Of a stretch of 64,000 nt of DNA, positions 22,696 to 34,963 are shown one piece after another. A program made the position numbers and the translations under genes. How positions within the stretch are numbered: position 1 is the first letter of the stretch; the number at the start of each line of letters is the position of its first letter. Source of the DNA: Mesocentrotus franciscanus (Eukaryota; Echinodermata; Echinoidea; Camarodonta; Strongylocentrotidae); NCBI GenBank assembly GCA_037976565.1, contig CP137667.1, positions 3,992,299 through 4,056,298 on the forward strand, given 5' to 3'. The notes under the pieces are model-generated. The model did not search any database and was not told where the DNA came from. It saw only the letters and a program-made list of their open reading frames with translations.

Positions 22696-25320
22696 ACATG
22701 GCGTGTTGTAAAAGGTCGGATGGTCTTAACGTGTTCGGGGGAACAATTTCTAGGTGGACAACCTTTGCAATATATTACTGGAAAAAATGGCGGCCATGTA
22801 TAACTACTGTTGTACAATTCTGGGGATTTCTTTTTAACAGCACCTCATTTTACCATGTGTAGGGTGTCATATAAAAGAAAATTAAATTTCCTACAAGATG
22901 ATACCTCATGCAATAGGATCCGGCATGATTTTCATACCAATTTTCAGCCAAAAATGTGTTTTTTACCATTTTTTTAAAAATATGAATTGCGCCAAAATAC
23001 ATATTCTCCATATTTATTTGATTATGTTAACTAACTTGAAACCTACTGAAAAACTGTTCAGCATCCTGGTAAATAACATATCCAAATTTCAAGTCTTTTA
23101 CTTTTCTAACTAAAAAGTTATAGCGCTCTAAAGTTGACACTTTGTTTTGAGCCAAAATGGCAAATTTGGTTGCTAAGGGCTATCTTCTCCTTAGCAACGG
23201 AACATAGTGACGTGCAAAATAGAATATATCACGAGAAATTGCTATCACCAATCAGATGACTACTTTGGTAGGAAGTATGATGTCCTAGATGCATTTTCAT
23301 CATATTTTAATGATAAATATCGCTTAGTTCCCGTTGCTATGGTAATAATATGCCTAGCAACCGACATATAACGTTTTTCAGAGTCAAATTAGGATATGGG
23401 TCAAATAATACGTAAAATCAGACCTGTTCCAAGTGACAGACATAATTTGCCGGCTCAAACATGTTCTTAGTGCATGGTGTAGTTCAGAACTTTCATCCTA
23501 CCCCCTCCCCCCACTAAAATCCCCCTCCATCAAAAGTAATTTTGGGGTGGGGGCAGTATGTTGTTAAGGACATGATGTGTGTACAGAAATGATACAGGCT
23601 ATATGTCAAGTACAAATGAGTTCTGGATCCAGGTGATAGTCATGAATTTCAGTTTAAATCATGAACACAATGGATGGAGGGGTTCAGAATGTGCACCCTT
23701 CCCCCTTCTGTGACCCCCCTCTCCTAGAACAAAATTAGAGCAAGTAGTGCGAAGCTATATTAATAAAGCAAGTTGCAAACGAAAAAGAGATCAAAATAAT
23801 CTTTACACAGCATCTGTAATCGCTTGGTAGACTATAGTGAAATTATCTGTAAGTGGTTTATACTTCTTGCCGCCCCCCCCTCCATAATTTTCATCTCGAA
23901 CCTTTGGCATAATCCAATGCTACGAAGCCATTAGGAAAAAAAGAAAGAAAAAAAAATGGCGATACTAGACGGTTTGGTTCAAAACGTGTACGCCTTTTAT
24001 ATTTGGTTTACTAGATTAAAAGACATTGATGAAAGTCATATTAGAACCTGCAATTCAAATGCCACTACCGTTTCTGTGACATGCCAATTCCCCCCCCCCA
24101 TGATTCCCTTCGATACGTATACACACTCTCAAAATTAATGAGAGATACTGATGCAAATTAAAACATCATTTATTTCAAAAGTACACTTAATTTTAAAAAT
24201 AGATCATGAAGAATCAAATGATACAGGGAAAAGTTTGACATTACCCGCTCTTCCCCTTTAAATTTCGAAATAAATCCAGACAAATAAGTCATAAATCAAG
24301 ATCTAATCTACAGTTGTGTGACAGAAACCGATTATCAAGACAGAATAAATGAGACTTATATTAAAATAATAGACAGGATTTACACTGTGAAACAGTTAAA
24401 TGTACACACTTGGTATTGGGGTCATAACTTGCACCTCCCCCCTTCGGTGTGGCATGCCCATCCATCCTCCCCTAGTTGAAAATAATATGTAGATATACTA
24501 GATATTAGTGTCAAGTACAATATCATTTTGAAAAATCAATGTTAATCAATTATGCCTAGATTGTTAAGGGCAAGCATATATGCATGAATGCCAACACCAT
24601 ATCCTTCTTGCTTCCTTTCCCTCTTTCTCTAAAGTTTGACAAAAGTCGATTTCTATAAGTATTTATCTTTCTTTGTCATGATTGATTGATTGATTTGTTG
24701 AGGGACAAGAAAACAGTTAAAGTCATTAGTGACATAACATGAGATTTGGATTCATAAGAAAGACATGGTCTAAACGATTTAAGAGTTTTGTAATAATCAG
24801 GGGCTTATTTATTAGAGGAAAGGGGCCTATGTGCGAGTTATGCACACAAAAACAAGTTTTTTAAAATCAAATGAGGAAATAGCGATGACGCTTAGCAGAG
24901 ATGTCATTTAGTTTCGACGAATTTGGTGAGGTTACAATTTGGTATGTAATGATATAACATAATATATACATCCTTTATTAATAACTTAAAGTCCTTGAGT
25001 ATTCCTTCTGATTTGTTGAAATTGAACCTTTGTGATCATTTATAATGATGTTGCATTCAGTCGGCTTTTGGATGAGCTGGAAGTTCCTCTCAATTCATAT
25101 TTTTGAAAAAAATCAGGCCGGATCCTATTGCATGAGGTATCATCTTGTAGGAAATTTAATTGTCTTTCATATGACCCCCTACACATGGTAAAATGAGGTG
25201 CTGTTAACAAGTACTCCCCAGAATTATATAACAGTAGCATATTGCAAAGGTTGTCCACCTAGAAATTGTGCAGGGAGGTCCCCTGAACACGTTAATACCA
25301 CCTTTTACAACATTCCATGT
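22696..25320. mobile_element. Probable non-autonomous DNA element, 2.6 kb with inverted arms of about 235 bp
   Basis: 22696-22933 recurs as reverse complement at about 25091-25320 (for example CCTCATTTTACCATGTGTAG and ATGATACCTCATGCAATAGG). The interior has no coding sequence I can recognise. The arm segment GTCATATAAAAGAAAATTAA is related to the arm of the 30461-34789 fold-back, which suggests one superfamily. It is flanked by direct repeats (22225-22640 and 25330-25680). Confidence 0.6.
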
Positions 25321-25329
25321 CTCAAGAAC

Positions 25330-25680
25330 CTGCTGTGCCCCTTGGGTACCCCCTCAAATTTGTTTAATTGTTAAAAAAAAAATAAAGCGCAATCTTTTTG
25401 TATTTTTTTATCTGAAAATATTGCAGTATTTTTCATATTTTCCGTCATTACACCAGATCGATACTTTCGTACGTGATAAATCAAAGTATATAAAAGCTCC
25501 CTTCCAAACATCTTTTCATAATTTTATGTACCACGGTTGTTTCGGGAATAAATCGAAGGCAATGTCATGGCAATGTCATGGCGAAACATTCACGGAAGCG
25601 TAAGTGTTGTCCCATCTTTAGGGGTACGTGTGATACTTACTATGTAGTCACACCAGGCGCATACGCAGAGAGAGAGAGGA
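25330..25680. repeat. Direct copy of the 22225-22640 repeat block
   Basis: Same orientation as the left block: A/T-rich segment with GATCGATACTTTCGTACGTG, then ACATTCACGGAAGCGTAAGT and the GGGGTACGTG motif. It ends in a short GA run. Confidence 0.65.
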
Positions 25681-25699
25681 GGAGGGGGGTTAACCCTCA

Positions 25700-27620
25700 A
25701 TTTTTGTAATTGTTAAAAAAAGATTTTAAAAAGTGTTCTATCCCCTCCCCCAAGCCACTGAAGGAAAATATCTGACGACGTAATTTTCCAATTTCCGTGG
25801 CAAAAAGGAAAAAAAAAGTGCTTTCGTGAAATTTTTTGAAAATCAACTCATGATTATATCTTCATAACGGAAAGTCTTTCTCATTTATATTTATCATGAT
25901 CAAGTTCAATATCCGTCCGGTCAATTTCAGGTCAATTAACGCGCGCGTACGCGTACGTCCGCGCGAAATTTCAAAATGCTCCAAATCGTCTCAAGTTCAT
26001 TTTGCATACGTTTCAGGTCATTTTGAGCATGTGTCAAAAAATCGCGCACACGCGCATGCGCGCGCGTTTTTGTTCGTCATGGCCGTACCCAAGTTAGAAT
26101 CGCCATATCTTTTTTCTTTCATGATATTTTACATTTTTGTCAAAACAATTTGATACCATGTTTATCTCTTCATGATCATTAACAACGGAATGAGCGTCTG
26201 TTCAAGATAAATGTCCGTGCGCGCGAGCTCTTGTAATACATAGCATATATGGGCATAAACATGCCTATACAAAATCCATTATAGCTCTTTGGGATGCACC
26301 GGGACCCCCATTTTTTCATTTTTTGATAGAGTTTAAGTCTGAGATATGATTTCATGTCTCATTTGGTCAATAAATTTATTGCGACGTCATCATAATGGCC
26401 TTGGAACTCAAAATACGAATTTGCATATTATGACGTCAACAAGTTTATGGAAAATTGATTGTATCTCAGTATATATTGATCGATTTTCTTCCACATTTTG
26501 ATATGTTCTAGCTAAGGCAATTCTCTACAAGATCAGTCTGCCACCATTCTTCATTTTGATGACGTTATCATAGTGAAAAATTCGATTAAAGGCAACATGT
26601 CAGAATTGTCTTAATTTGCGTGTAATGCCTATGGAAGGTGAATTTCGTTCACATCATGAATCTACATGACATGGTTCTTTGAGCAGTATCTCGCTTATAT
26701 TGCGCTATTTCCTCCCAAATTTTAATATGTTATAGCTGAGACTATGGGCTATAGAAAACGTGATTTTTTTTTTTATCAGATGTTAGGATAGTGTAGAAAT
26801 TTTCAATTGAAAGTTGAAATTGCGAATATGCCAAGGCGGTTTGTCAGCTTTGCATGTAAAGTCTATGAGAAATATTTTGGTCCGATACTTAAAGCTCTTG
26901 CCTCCCATTCAATCGACCCAGTATCAAGAAGGTATTTTTGATAATTTTTAGTTTCTCTTTCATTAATTTTAATCGTAATTAGAGCATTTTTAGGATGTTC
27001 TGGAAGTTTTGACTAATCAGAGTAGAACTTATAATCTAGCCTTCTGCGTTCTGGGCAGAAATTGTAGAATTACTCAAAACCCTACTAGAGTTCTGGCTTA
27101 ATACGCTCGTTGGCTCTTAATTAATCCATCATTGCCTTATAAATATAGATCTAGATCTACATGATTTTACTCTTAACTCGAATCTAACCTTACAATTTAA
27201 TTTTAACTCGCATTTGTTTACATCGTTGGGACGCAATTCGAACATGTGCATTGCATTCACAGCTCCAAACTACGTGAACATAACGTCAAACTAAAGGTAT
27301 GGGGCTACTATATTTGTTTTCCTCTGCAACAAAGTTATACGTGTCGATTTACTTTGGCAACTTTTTTAATTTCAAAGATTGTCGTACTATACAAATCACA
27401 CAAACTTATATAAAATATAAATCCTCAAGATTTAGGAAATATTAGGCATAAAGATTCAATAAGCAAATAAAGTATCCAAATTAATGTTCAAACTTGCCGA
27501 AGTCATAAAATCGCAAGGGCCAAGGCTGTCAGCACTTGCATCCGCACGCGATGTGTGTGTCTCTCCAGTGTTGGAATCAGCTAGCTAGCAAATAGCTGGT
27601 CTGCATATCGCTGTTTGTTT
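25700..27620. other. Intergenic DNA with CpG-rich alternating purine-pyrimidine blocks
   Basis: No gene found. 25930-26080 and 26210-26230 contain runs such as ACGCGCGCGTACGCGTACG and CGCACACGCGCATGCGCGCG inside AT-rich sequence. The rest shows nothing recognisable. Confidence 0.5.
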
Positions 27621-27641
27621 GCCAAAGATCATCGTCGCCAT

Positions 27642-27855
27642 CAGTGGCGGATCCAGGGGGGGCCCGGGCCCCCTCCCCTAGAAAAAAAACTGGTAAAAAC
27701 ACCCTTTTGAAAAAAGTTGGGCCCTCCTGGCGCCCAAGGGGTGATGGTGGAAAAAAAATAACCCTTCCCGTAGGGAAAAAATTTTTTCGGATGCCAAAAA
27801 AAAAAATTGTGCTTTTTTAGGCCCCCTCCCTTGCCGCCGGCTGGATCCGCCCCTG
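27642..27855. mobile_element. hAT-type MITE with 8-bp target duplication
   Basis: A 214-bp element with ends CAGTGGCGGATCC and GGATCCGCCCCTG, flanked by an exact 8-bp repeat GTCGCCAT (27634-27641 and 27856-27863). CAG...CTG ends and an 8-bp duplication are standard for hAT transposons. No transposase. Related ends occur at 2234-2408 and 12270. Confidence 0.85.
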
Positions 27856-27984
27856 GTCGCCATAAATGTGAAAGGGTTATTTTTCTTTCCACAAGAGGTC
27901 TCTCCGGTTTCATTATTTGCAATAATTCGTCGTAATGGTGTCTTCTTCTCTGAATATCCAACAAATACGCCATTGCGAAAAATA

Positions 27985-28205
27985 GTTAGACCTGACTTAA
28001 GCCAGACTTACTACTAGGTGTACCCCATTTTTAAATATGTTTACAATTTCTACAAAGTTAGACCAGACTTAAACCTAGGTTAAAGTTAAACCTGCCTTCG
28101 GAAACGTAATGTCAAACCTAGGTTTAAATCAGAGAGTTAGGCGAGACTTAGACTGGACTTAAACCTAGGTTTAAAGTTAAACCCGACTTCAGAATACGGG
28201 CCATA
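27985..28205. mobile_element. Possible MITE made of repeated AAACCTAGGTTTAA motifs
   Basis: Contains several inverted and direct copies of GACTTAAACCTAGGTTTAA-like sequence and ends in GAATACGGGCC, the same terminal motif as the element at 58761-60049. The left boundary is uncertain. Confidence 0.45.
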
Positions 28206-28429
28206 GGGTTAATCTCCCAAGTCTAAAACAATATCAAATCGTCCCATATCTATGATGCTAGTCTCCTTTCCAGACGTTTATACTTTTCCAGTTGTTCAGC
28301 CCAGGTATATGCAATGTTTACGTCTCTCCCACGGACATAGAATTGTTTACATGTATATAACTTCTCTCTCTATATATATTATAGTAAATATACAATTCTA
28401 TTTATGCTGGAAATATTGAATGCATCGTT

Positions 28430-28870
28430 TGCCATTGCATCTCTCTCTCTCTCTCTTGCTCTGTTTCCCCTCCACTCCCTTTTTTCTGCTCCATCTCCTT
28501 CTCTTAATTGCTTTTTCTCTGCATCTCTCTATCTCTTTCTACTCTTTCACCTTCTCCTTCTCTCGATCTGTCTCCCTCTCCCTCTCTTGCTCTATTGCCT
28601 TCGGCCCTCTTCTCAGTCTATTGCTCTGTCTCCCGAGTTCTGTCTCTGCCTCTCTATATAGCTCTTTCTCTACTCTACTCTCTCTCTCTCCTCTCTTGCT
28701 CTGTTCCCTTCCCCTTTCTTGGTCTGCCACCTGTCCTCCTCTTGCTCTGTCTCTGTATCTCTCTTTCTCCCCCTCTCTCTCCCTTACTATCTCAACCTCT
28801 CCCTTTCCTGCTTCTGGCTCTCGTTCTCCCTCTTTTATGTCTTTAGATGTTCCTTAATTTTCTCTAGCTC
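28430..28870. repeat. Pyrimidine-rich (CT) tract
   Basis: About 440 bp of nearly pure C/T on the plus strand. It creates long serine/leucine-rich reading frames that are not genes. Confidence 0.8.
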
Positions 28871-29394
28871 TACCCTATGCCCCTTGTATTCTTATTGCAC
28901 CCCTACCATGTTTCCTTACTCTCCTGCCTTCTTTCAAGTGCATGCATTCTGGTTCCTCTTTTATCCCTCTTTCCAGCCCATTTATTTTTTTTACATGACT
29001 ATACCCCGTCTCCCTGTCTCCTCTATATATCTATCTACTACCATATCACTCTCTCCATCTCACCGTTAACACCATAGATCACTTAAAAAAAAGGCAGACC
29101 ACCTTATTCGTTTTCAGTGACGAATTCTTATCTCGTTATTATTATTATTATTATTGTTATAGTCATTATCATCATATTCATTATAATTATTATTTCATCA
29201 TCATCATTAGAACTCTATCTTTCTCTATATACTGACTACTACATTCTTGTCAGTATCACTGCATAGCCTAATTGAGCTGTACATCTGCACCATCTAACAG
29301 TCTTCTGAATTCGACTTGGCTTATGAAGATGATTCTTTCCCTTTGAAACAGAACTTTAAAATGCCTACAACTTAAATGTATGGTGGCTCCTAAG

Positions 29395-29545
29395 GGACAC
29401 GTAAACGCAAAAAATTGACGTATAGGTATGCAACAAATTTTTCGTTTTTTTACGTCCAAGACGTGAAAATCAAAACAATTGACGTTTACCTATGCAACAC
29501 ATTTTTCGTTTTTTACGTCCAAGACGTGAATATTTGACGTGAATC
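29395..29545. repeat. Tandem duplication of a roughly 70-bp unit rich in ACGT
   Basis: Two adjacent copies share AATTGACGT, TATGCAAC, TTTTTCGTTTTTT and ACGTCCAAGACGTGAA. Each unit contains the small inverted pair ACGTCcaaGACGT. Confidence 0.7.
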
Positions 29546-29902
29546 TTTTTTTTCAGTAAGCTGAGCACCTACAAAGTACATGCATAGTGCTAGTGCAGTG
29601 CTAGTGCAGTGCATGCATATCATTCGCTACATGTACTGGATTTGTGATATTACTGTTTAGATCCCGACTAGTGTTTGAAAAAGGACAACATTTTTTTAAT
29701 TATTTCATGTGATATTCAACATTTGTTTATAGCAACTTTTCCGGCGGTTAAACAAAGATTGATTCTGAGAGCTCGTGTGCGAGTGATTGCCCAATTTCGT
29801 GCGTCTATAGTAGGCGCGAGCCGAGAGCGGAAGCTGCGTGTAGCGCCCGGCCTAGCACTGCCGGGCATTTTTGTATCGGTCCCTACGGCCTACTGAGCTG
29901 AG

Positions 29903-29958
29903 GTAGTACTGTACTAGTAGTAGTAGTACTACTACTAGTAGTACTAGCTAGTACTGTC
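29903..29958. repeat. Palindromic GTA/CTA triplet cluster
   Basis: Alternating GTAGTACT and AGTACTAC runs form a self-complementary stretch of about 50 bp next to a CpG-richer segment (29770-29890). Confidence 0.6.
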
Positions 29959-30281
29959 ATCCGATGCTGTTATCCGGAGTTGGCTGTCGGATTTAATCAA
30001 TTTAGAATCGAAAATTCCATTTTTATTTCAACCTAAGGCTAAGTAGCCGAAACAGCAACTCCTGGCTTTCCTGCAATAAACTGCAAGTGCAAAACCCCAA
30101 AGTTCCAAACAGTGTCTAGATTTCACTAACTCCATGCTAGGCCTATGTGCTCCAGGGAGCTCCGACGCCGAAGCTCTTCGGAGGCGGAGCTCCATGGAGT
30201 GAAGATTTCACTAGACTCTAGTTAAGTTAAAATTAAAATAGAAATGTAAATAGTCTAGAGTCTAGTCAGTAGACAGTAGGA

Positions 30282-30460
30282 GGCGAGTTGGCTCAGTCTG
30301 TAAAGCATCTGCATGTCGGACCAGAGATCTTGGGTTCGAATCTCACCCAGGCGGATGACTAAAGCCAGCGTTGTGTGTTAACGTGCCCCTCCCAGGCTCC
30401 CCTTGTTTCATAGACGCAGGATATGTTAAGTGGAAAACACTCCGTCCCTCGGATATAGTC
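30282..30460 (+). mobile_element. tRNA-derived SINE, 5' half
   Basis: The head has internal polymerase III promoter boxes: box A TTGGCTCAGTCTG (about 30288) and box B GGGTTCGAATC (30332-30342). The head is followed by a unique body. It is interrupted at 30460 by the 4.3-kb fold-back and resumes at 34790. The head does not close as a proper functional tRNA cloverleaf with mature ends, so this is a SINE, not a tRNA gene. Confidence 0.75.
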
Positions 30461-33400
30461 CGGGAGCCAGGGGGGGTCAACCTAGCTGGAAGGGAAACCA
30501 ATTTTCATGTCCACAGATGTAAAGATCGCATAGCTCCATATAACAAATCGACCGTCTGGCATGTTCTAAGTGGTGGGTGTGGCCAGGGGAGCCCCTCCCC
30601 AAAAAGCGGCCCTTTGACGACAAATTAGTATTTTGTAAATAATATTGTAAGGAAACATCGAACCACCATGAGTTTGGTGTCATATGAAAGAAAATTAAAT
30701 TATCTACATTTTGATACCTATTTCAACGAAATTAAGATTAATTTACATAGCAAATTTAAGTTAAAAACATGATTTTTGGTGATTTTTTCGAAATATTGAA
30801 TTTTATCAAAAAGATTATTTTCCATATATCAAAATTGGAGAGGTGCATTTTTCATAACTTTCCAGGAATTTGCTTATGTACAATGACAATATCCTGTGCG
30901 AGGGAGAGGCTTATATATCTTTTCAATAAAAAGTTATAGCAATCCAAAGTCATTGATTTGATTTCCACAAAAACAACATTTTTGCCCACATGTGTATTAA
31001 CTGTATGCATATACGTGCATTAGTGTATTAAGGACCTGTTTGGCGTGTTTACATCGAGTTTTAAAGATAACTTTTAACTAAAACCTCTAATCACCATGTA
31101 TTTGGTGTCAAAAGATGGATAATTAAAATACCTTCATCCTGATATCAATTTCAATGAGTGATGTAGTGTGTGAAATATAAATTTTGAGCCAAAAGGTGCT
31201 TTATTGTAGATATTCCTCTGATTTTGGCCAGTATCTCGGTATATTAACTGGACAAAAGTGATTAGACATTTAGTAGTGCAGAAAGTTCAAAGGATTTGGA
31301 GCGCTGAGTGCAATTGATAAGTTCTTCTGTACTCTGGGATGTTTCAGGAAATGTGGACATTGGTAGTTGCCTCCCCCAGGCGCAGCTCCAGGGGCAGGGG
31401 CCTTGCCCCCTCCCCGCCAAAGAGAGAGAGAGAGAGAGAGAGAGAAGGAAAAGAAGGAAATGAAAAGAAGAGAGAAAGGGAAAGCAGAAGAGGAAGTGGG
31501 AAAAAAAAGGGGGAAATAGGAGATCGGGGGCGAAATGACCTTGTCTCCCAGGTTGTTACCTCCCCCAGCAAAAAATAAGAGAGAGAAGGAAGGAAATGGA
31601 AAGAAAAAGGAAAAGGGAGATAAAGGGAATGAAATAAAGAGGACGAAGAAAAGAAGGGGTATCAGTTGCGATTCTCCCGCCAACAAGTTGTGGATCTGGG
31701 ATGGGACCTAAAGGCCCTTGCCTTCCCCCACCCCGCCAAAAATAAAAAGGGGAAAGGAAAGGAAAGAGGAGAGCTAAAAGGGAACAAAAAGAGGAAGAAG
31801 AAAAGAAAAGGATGAAAACAAGGGGAGATCAGTTGCGATTAATTCGACAACAATGTATGGATCGGGGACCGAAAGGCCCTTGCCCTCTCCCCTCCCTGCA
31901 AACTTAAAAGAGAAAGAAGGGAAAGGAAAAAAGAGGAAGAAGAAAGGTAGGGAGATCATGAGTGATTTTCCCGCCAACAAGGTGTGGGGGCGACAGGTCC
32001 TTGCCTCCCTTATATGGCCGTGATTTAATACCTACCCTGAGCTTACGGGGCTCTGCCCTGAATCCACCTAGGGCCCTAAGGCAGGCCCTTTGATGCTAAT
32101 CTGATCGTAATGTATAAAACCCTGAGTTTCCGGGGCTCCGCCCCTGGACCCCACGCCAATTAGTGACCTGCCAGAGTCACAAATAAGGTATCAAAATATG
32201 CTCATCTGACCGTAATTAAATGCCTAAAACCCTGAGCTTACGGGGCTCTGCCCTGGACCCAACCTAGGGCCCTAAGGCGGCCCCTGGATGCTCACCTGAT
32301 GGTAATTTAATGCCCCAACCCTAAACTTCGGGGCTCCGCCCCTGGACCAAACGCCAATTATTTTCCTGCCAGTGTCACAAATAAAGTATAAAAATGCCAT
32401 CTGACCGTAATTAAATGCCCATACGCCCCGAGCTTCCTGGGGCTCCGCCCTTGACCCCGCCGGTGCTTTGCCCCTAGACCCAACGCCCATTTACGCTACG
32501 CTCTTCATGATCGTAAATACTTTAGCCTCTCCCCCACCCACTTTGAGAAACGTTCAGCGGGGCCTGCATGTAAGAGTGGTGGTGATGCGGATTTTTTTCT
32601 TCTGCCCCACCCAAACGATTTTGCTCATTACGCCACTGCTTTAGTGGTCACCATTACGTACCAATATTTGGCTCGCACAATTTCAAATTTGGGCCCCCTA
32701 AGAAATCTTGGATCCGCGCCTCCTGCCCCCTTCTAAGGATCTCACGATTTGATGATTGGAAAATGTCATTAGGTACCAGCTTATAATTTTGGTAACACAT
32801 CACCGTCTACATTAAAGTTCTATCATGCCCGTTGCATAAATCATATGGTCCTTTTGAACATAGAATAACATTTTTTTAAATTAAAATAAAATAAAATGCA
32901 AACTTGTCGTAGATTGTTTCCTTTGAAACAGCGTTCGAGTTACAGTTCCACCATACTGTCATAGACAATCTTTGATTACTTCTATTTATTGAATTTTAAT
33001 TGGGATGTGGGCAAAAAGAAAAGAAGAAATGGAAATCTGCATGTAATACTTTGCAATTTCAAGCTAGTAAATGTGCTACAACTGATCATTTCAAGCGTAT
33101 TAAGCGTATTATTATTTTTGACTCTAGCAGGTCACTAATAGGCGTGGGGTCCAGGGGGCGGAGCCCCGAAGCTCAGGGGATTTAAGCATTAAATTGCGGT
33201 CAGATGAGCATTCAGAGACCCGCCTTAGGGCCCTAGGTGGGGTCCAGGGTGCAGAGCCCCCGGAAGCTCAGTGGTTTTAGGCATTTGATTACGATCAGAT
33301 ATAGCATCCAGAGACCCGCCTTAGGGCCCTAGGTGGGGTCCAGGGTGCAGAGCCCCCGGAAGCTCAGGGGTTTTAGGCATTTGATTACGATCAGATTAGC

Positions 33401-34789
33401 ATCCAAGGGCCTGCCTTAGGGCCCTAGGTGGATTCCAGGGCAGAGCCCCGTAAGCTCAGGGTAGGTATTAAAATTGTTTTCATCCTTTTCTTTTCTTCTT
33501 CCTCGTTTTTGTTCCCTTTAGCTCTCCTCTTTGCCTTTCCCTTCACCCTTCTTTTGGCAGGGGGGAGGGAAAGGCAAGGGCCTTTAGGTTCCCATCCCCG
33601 ATCCACAACTTGTTGGCGGGAGAATCGCAACTTATACCCCCTTCTTTTCTTCGTCCTCTTTATTTCATTCCCTTTATCTCCTTTTTTCTTTTTTTCTTTC
33701 CCTTTCCTTCCTTCTCTTTTGTTGTTGCTGGGGAGGCAAAAACCTGGGAGGCAAGGCCATTTCGCCCCCGATCTCCTATTTCCCCTTTTCTTTCCCACTT
33801 CCTCTTCTTTCTTTCCCTTTCTCTTCTTTTCATTTCCCTCCTTCTCTTCTCTCTCTCTCTCTCTCTCTCTCTTTTTGGCGGGGGAGGGGGGCAAGGCCCT
33901 GTCCCCCATCCCAGAGTACAGAAGAACTTATCAATTGCACTCAGCGCTCCCAATCCTTTGAATTTTCTGCACTACTAAATGTCTAATCACTTTTGTCCAG
34001 TTAATATACCGAGATACTGGCCAAAATCAGAGGAATATCTACAATAAAGCACCTTTTGGCTCAAAATTTATATTTCACACACTACATCACTCATTGAAAT
34101 TGATATCAGGATGAAGGTATTTTAATTATCCATCTTTTGACACCAAATACATTGTGATAAGAGGTTTTAGTTAAAAGTTATCTTTAAAACTCGATGTAAA
34201 CACACCAAATGGGTCCTTAATACACTAATGCACGTATATGCATACAGTTAATACACATGTGGGCAAAAATGTTGTTTTTGTGGAAATCAAATCAATGACT
34301 TTGGATTGCTATAACTTTTTATTGAAAAGATATATAAGCCTCTCCCTCGCACAGGATATTGTCATTGTACATAAGCAAATTCCTGGAAAGTTATGAAAAA
34401 TGCACCTCTCCAATTTTGATATATGGAAAATAATCTTTTTTGATAAAATTCAATATTTCGAAAAAAATCACCAAAAATCATGTTTTTAACTTAAATTTGC
34501 TATGTAAATTAATCTTAATTTCGTTGAAATAGGTATCAAAATGTAGATAATTTAATTTTCTTTCATATGACACCAAACTCATGGTGGTTCGATGTTTCCT
34601 TACAATATTATTTACAAAATACTAATTTGTCGTCAAAGGGCCGCTTTTTGGGAGGGGCTCCCCCTGGCCACACCCACCACTTAGAACATGCCAGACGGTC
34701 GATTTGTTATGTGGAGCTATGCGATCTTTACATCTGTGGACATGAAAATTGGTTTCCCTTCCAGCTAGGTTGACCCCCCCTGGCTCCCG
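30461..34789. mobile_element. Giant 4.3-kb fold-back element inserted in a SINE
   Basis: The ends read CGGGAGCCAGGGGGG and its complement. The arms are complementary for roughly 1.3-1.6 kb each; landmarks 800 bp from either end (31261-31340 and 33911-33990) pair exactly. The outer arm part is A/T-rich unique sequence. Next come purine-rich tracts (31410-31960, mirrored as pyrimidine at 33480-33880), then direct repeats of roughly 100 bp containing GGGGCTCCGCCCC and CCTAGGGCCCTAAGG (32030-32480, mirrored 33130-33470). The centre (about 32500-33130) is unique and non-coding. No transposase. Confidence 0.85.
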
Positions 34790-34960
34790 TACTAATAGGA
34801 CGTTAACAGGAGAGTCATCACCCTTGCACGTTAAGAACCCACTGCACTATTCGTATAAGAGTGGTCTACCCGCACACCCCACTCAGGCCGAGTGTATACA
34901 GCATCTGCAAGAATCTTCAGTATTGAAGGAGGCAGATTATCTTGAAGAAGAAGAATAAGT
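34790..34960 (+). mobile_element. tRNA-derived SINE, 3' half
   Basis: Continuation of the SINE that begins at 30282, after the inserted fold-back. It contains ACGTTAACAGGAGAGTC and ends in the simple tail GAAGAAGAAGAAT. Its start abuts the last base of the fold-back. Confidence 0.65.
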
Positions 34961-34963
34961 ACC

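Noticed and set aside
28404..29069. Plus-strand open frames of 85-145 codons
   Set aside because: They come from the CT-rich tract; no domain, no splice context.
30282..30356. tRNA gene call on the SINE head
   Set aside because: Box A and B are present but the acceptor and anticodon stems do not pair into a complete cloverleaf, and the sequence continues into a SINE body and tail.
31270..33978. Open frames in both strands inside the 4.3-kb fold-back
   Set aside because: They lie in mirrored purine/pyrimidine tracts of the element arms, occur as mirror images, and have no protein signature.
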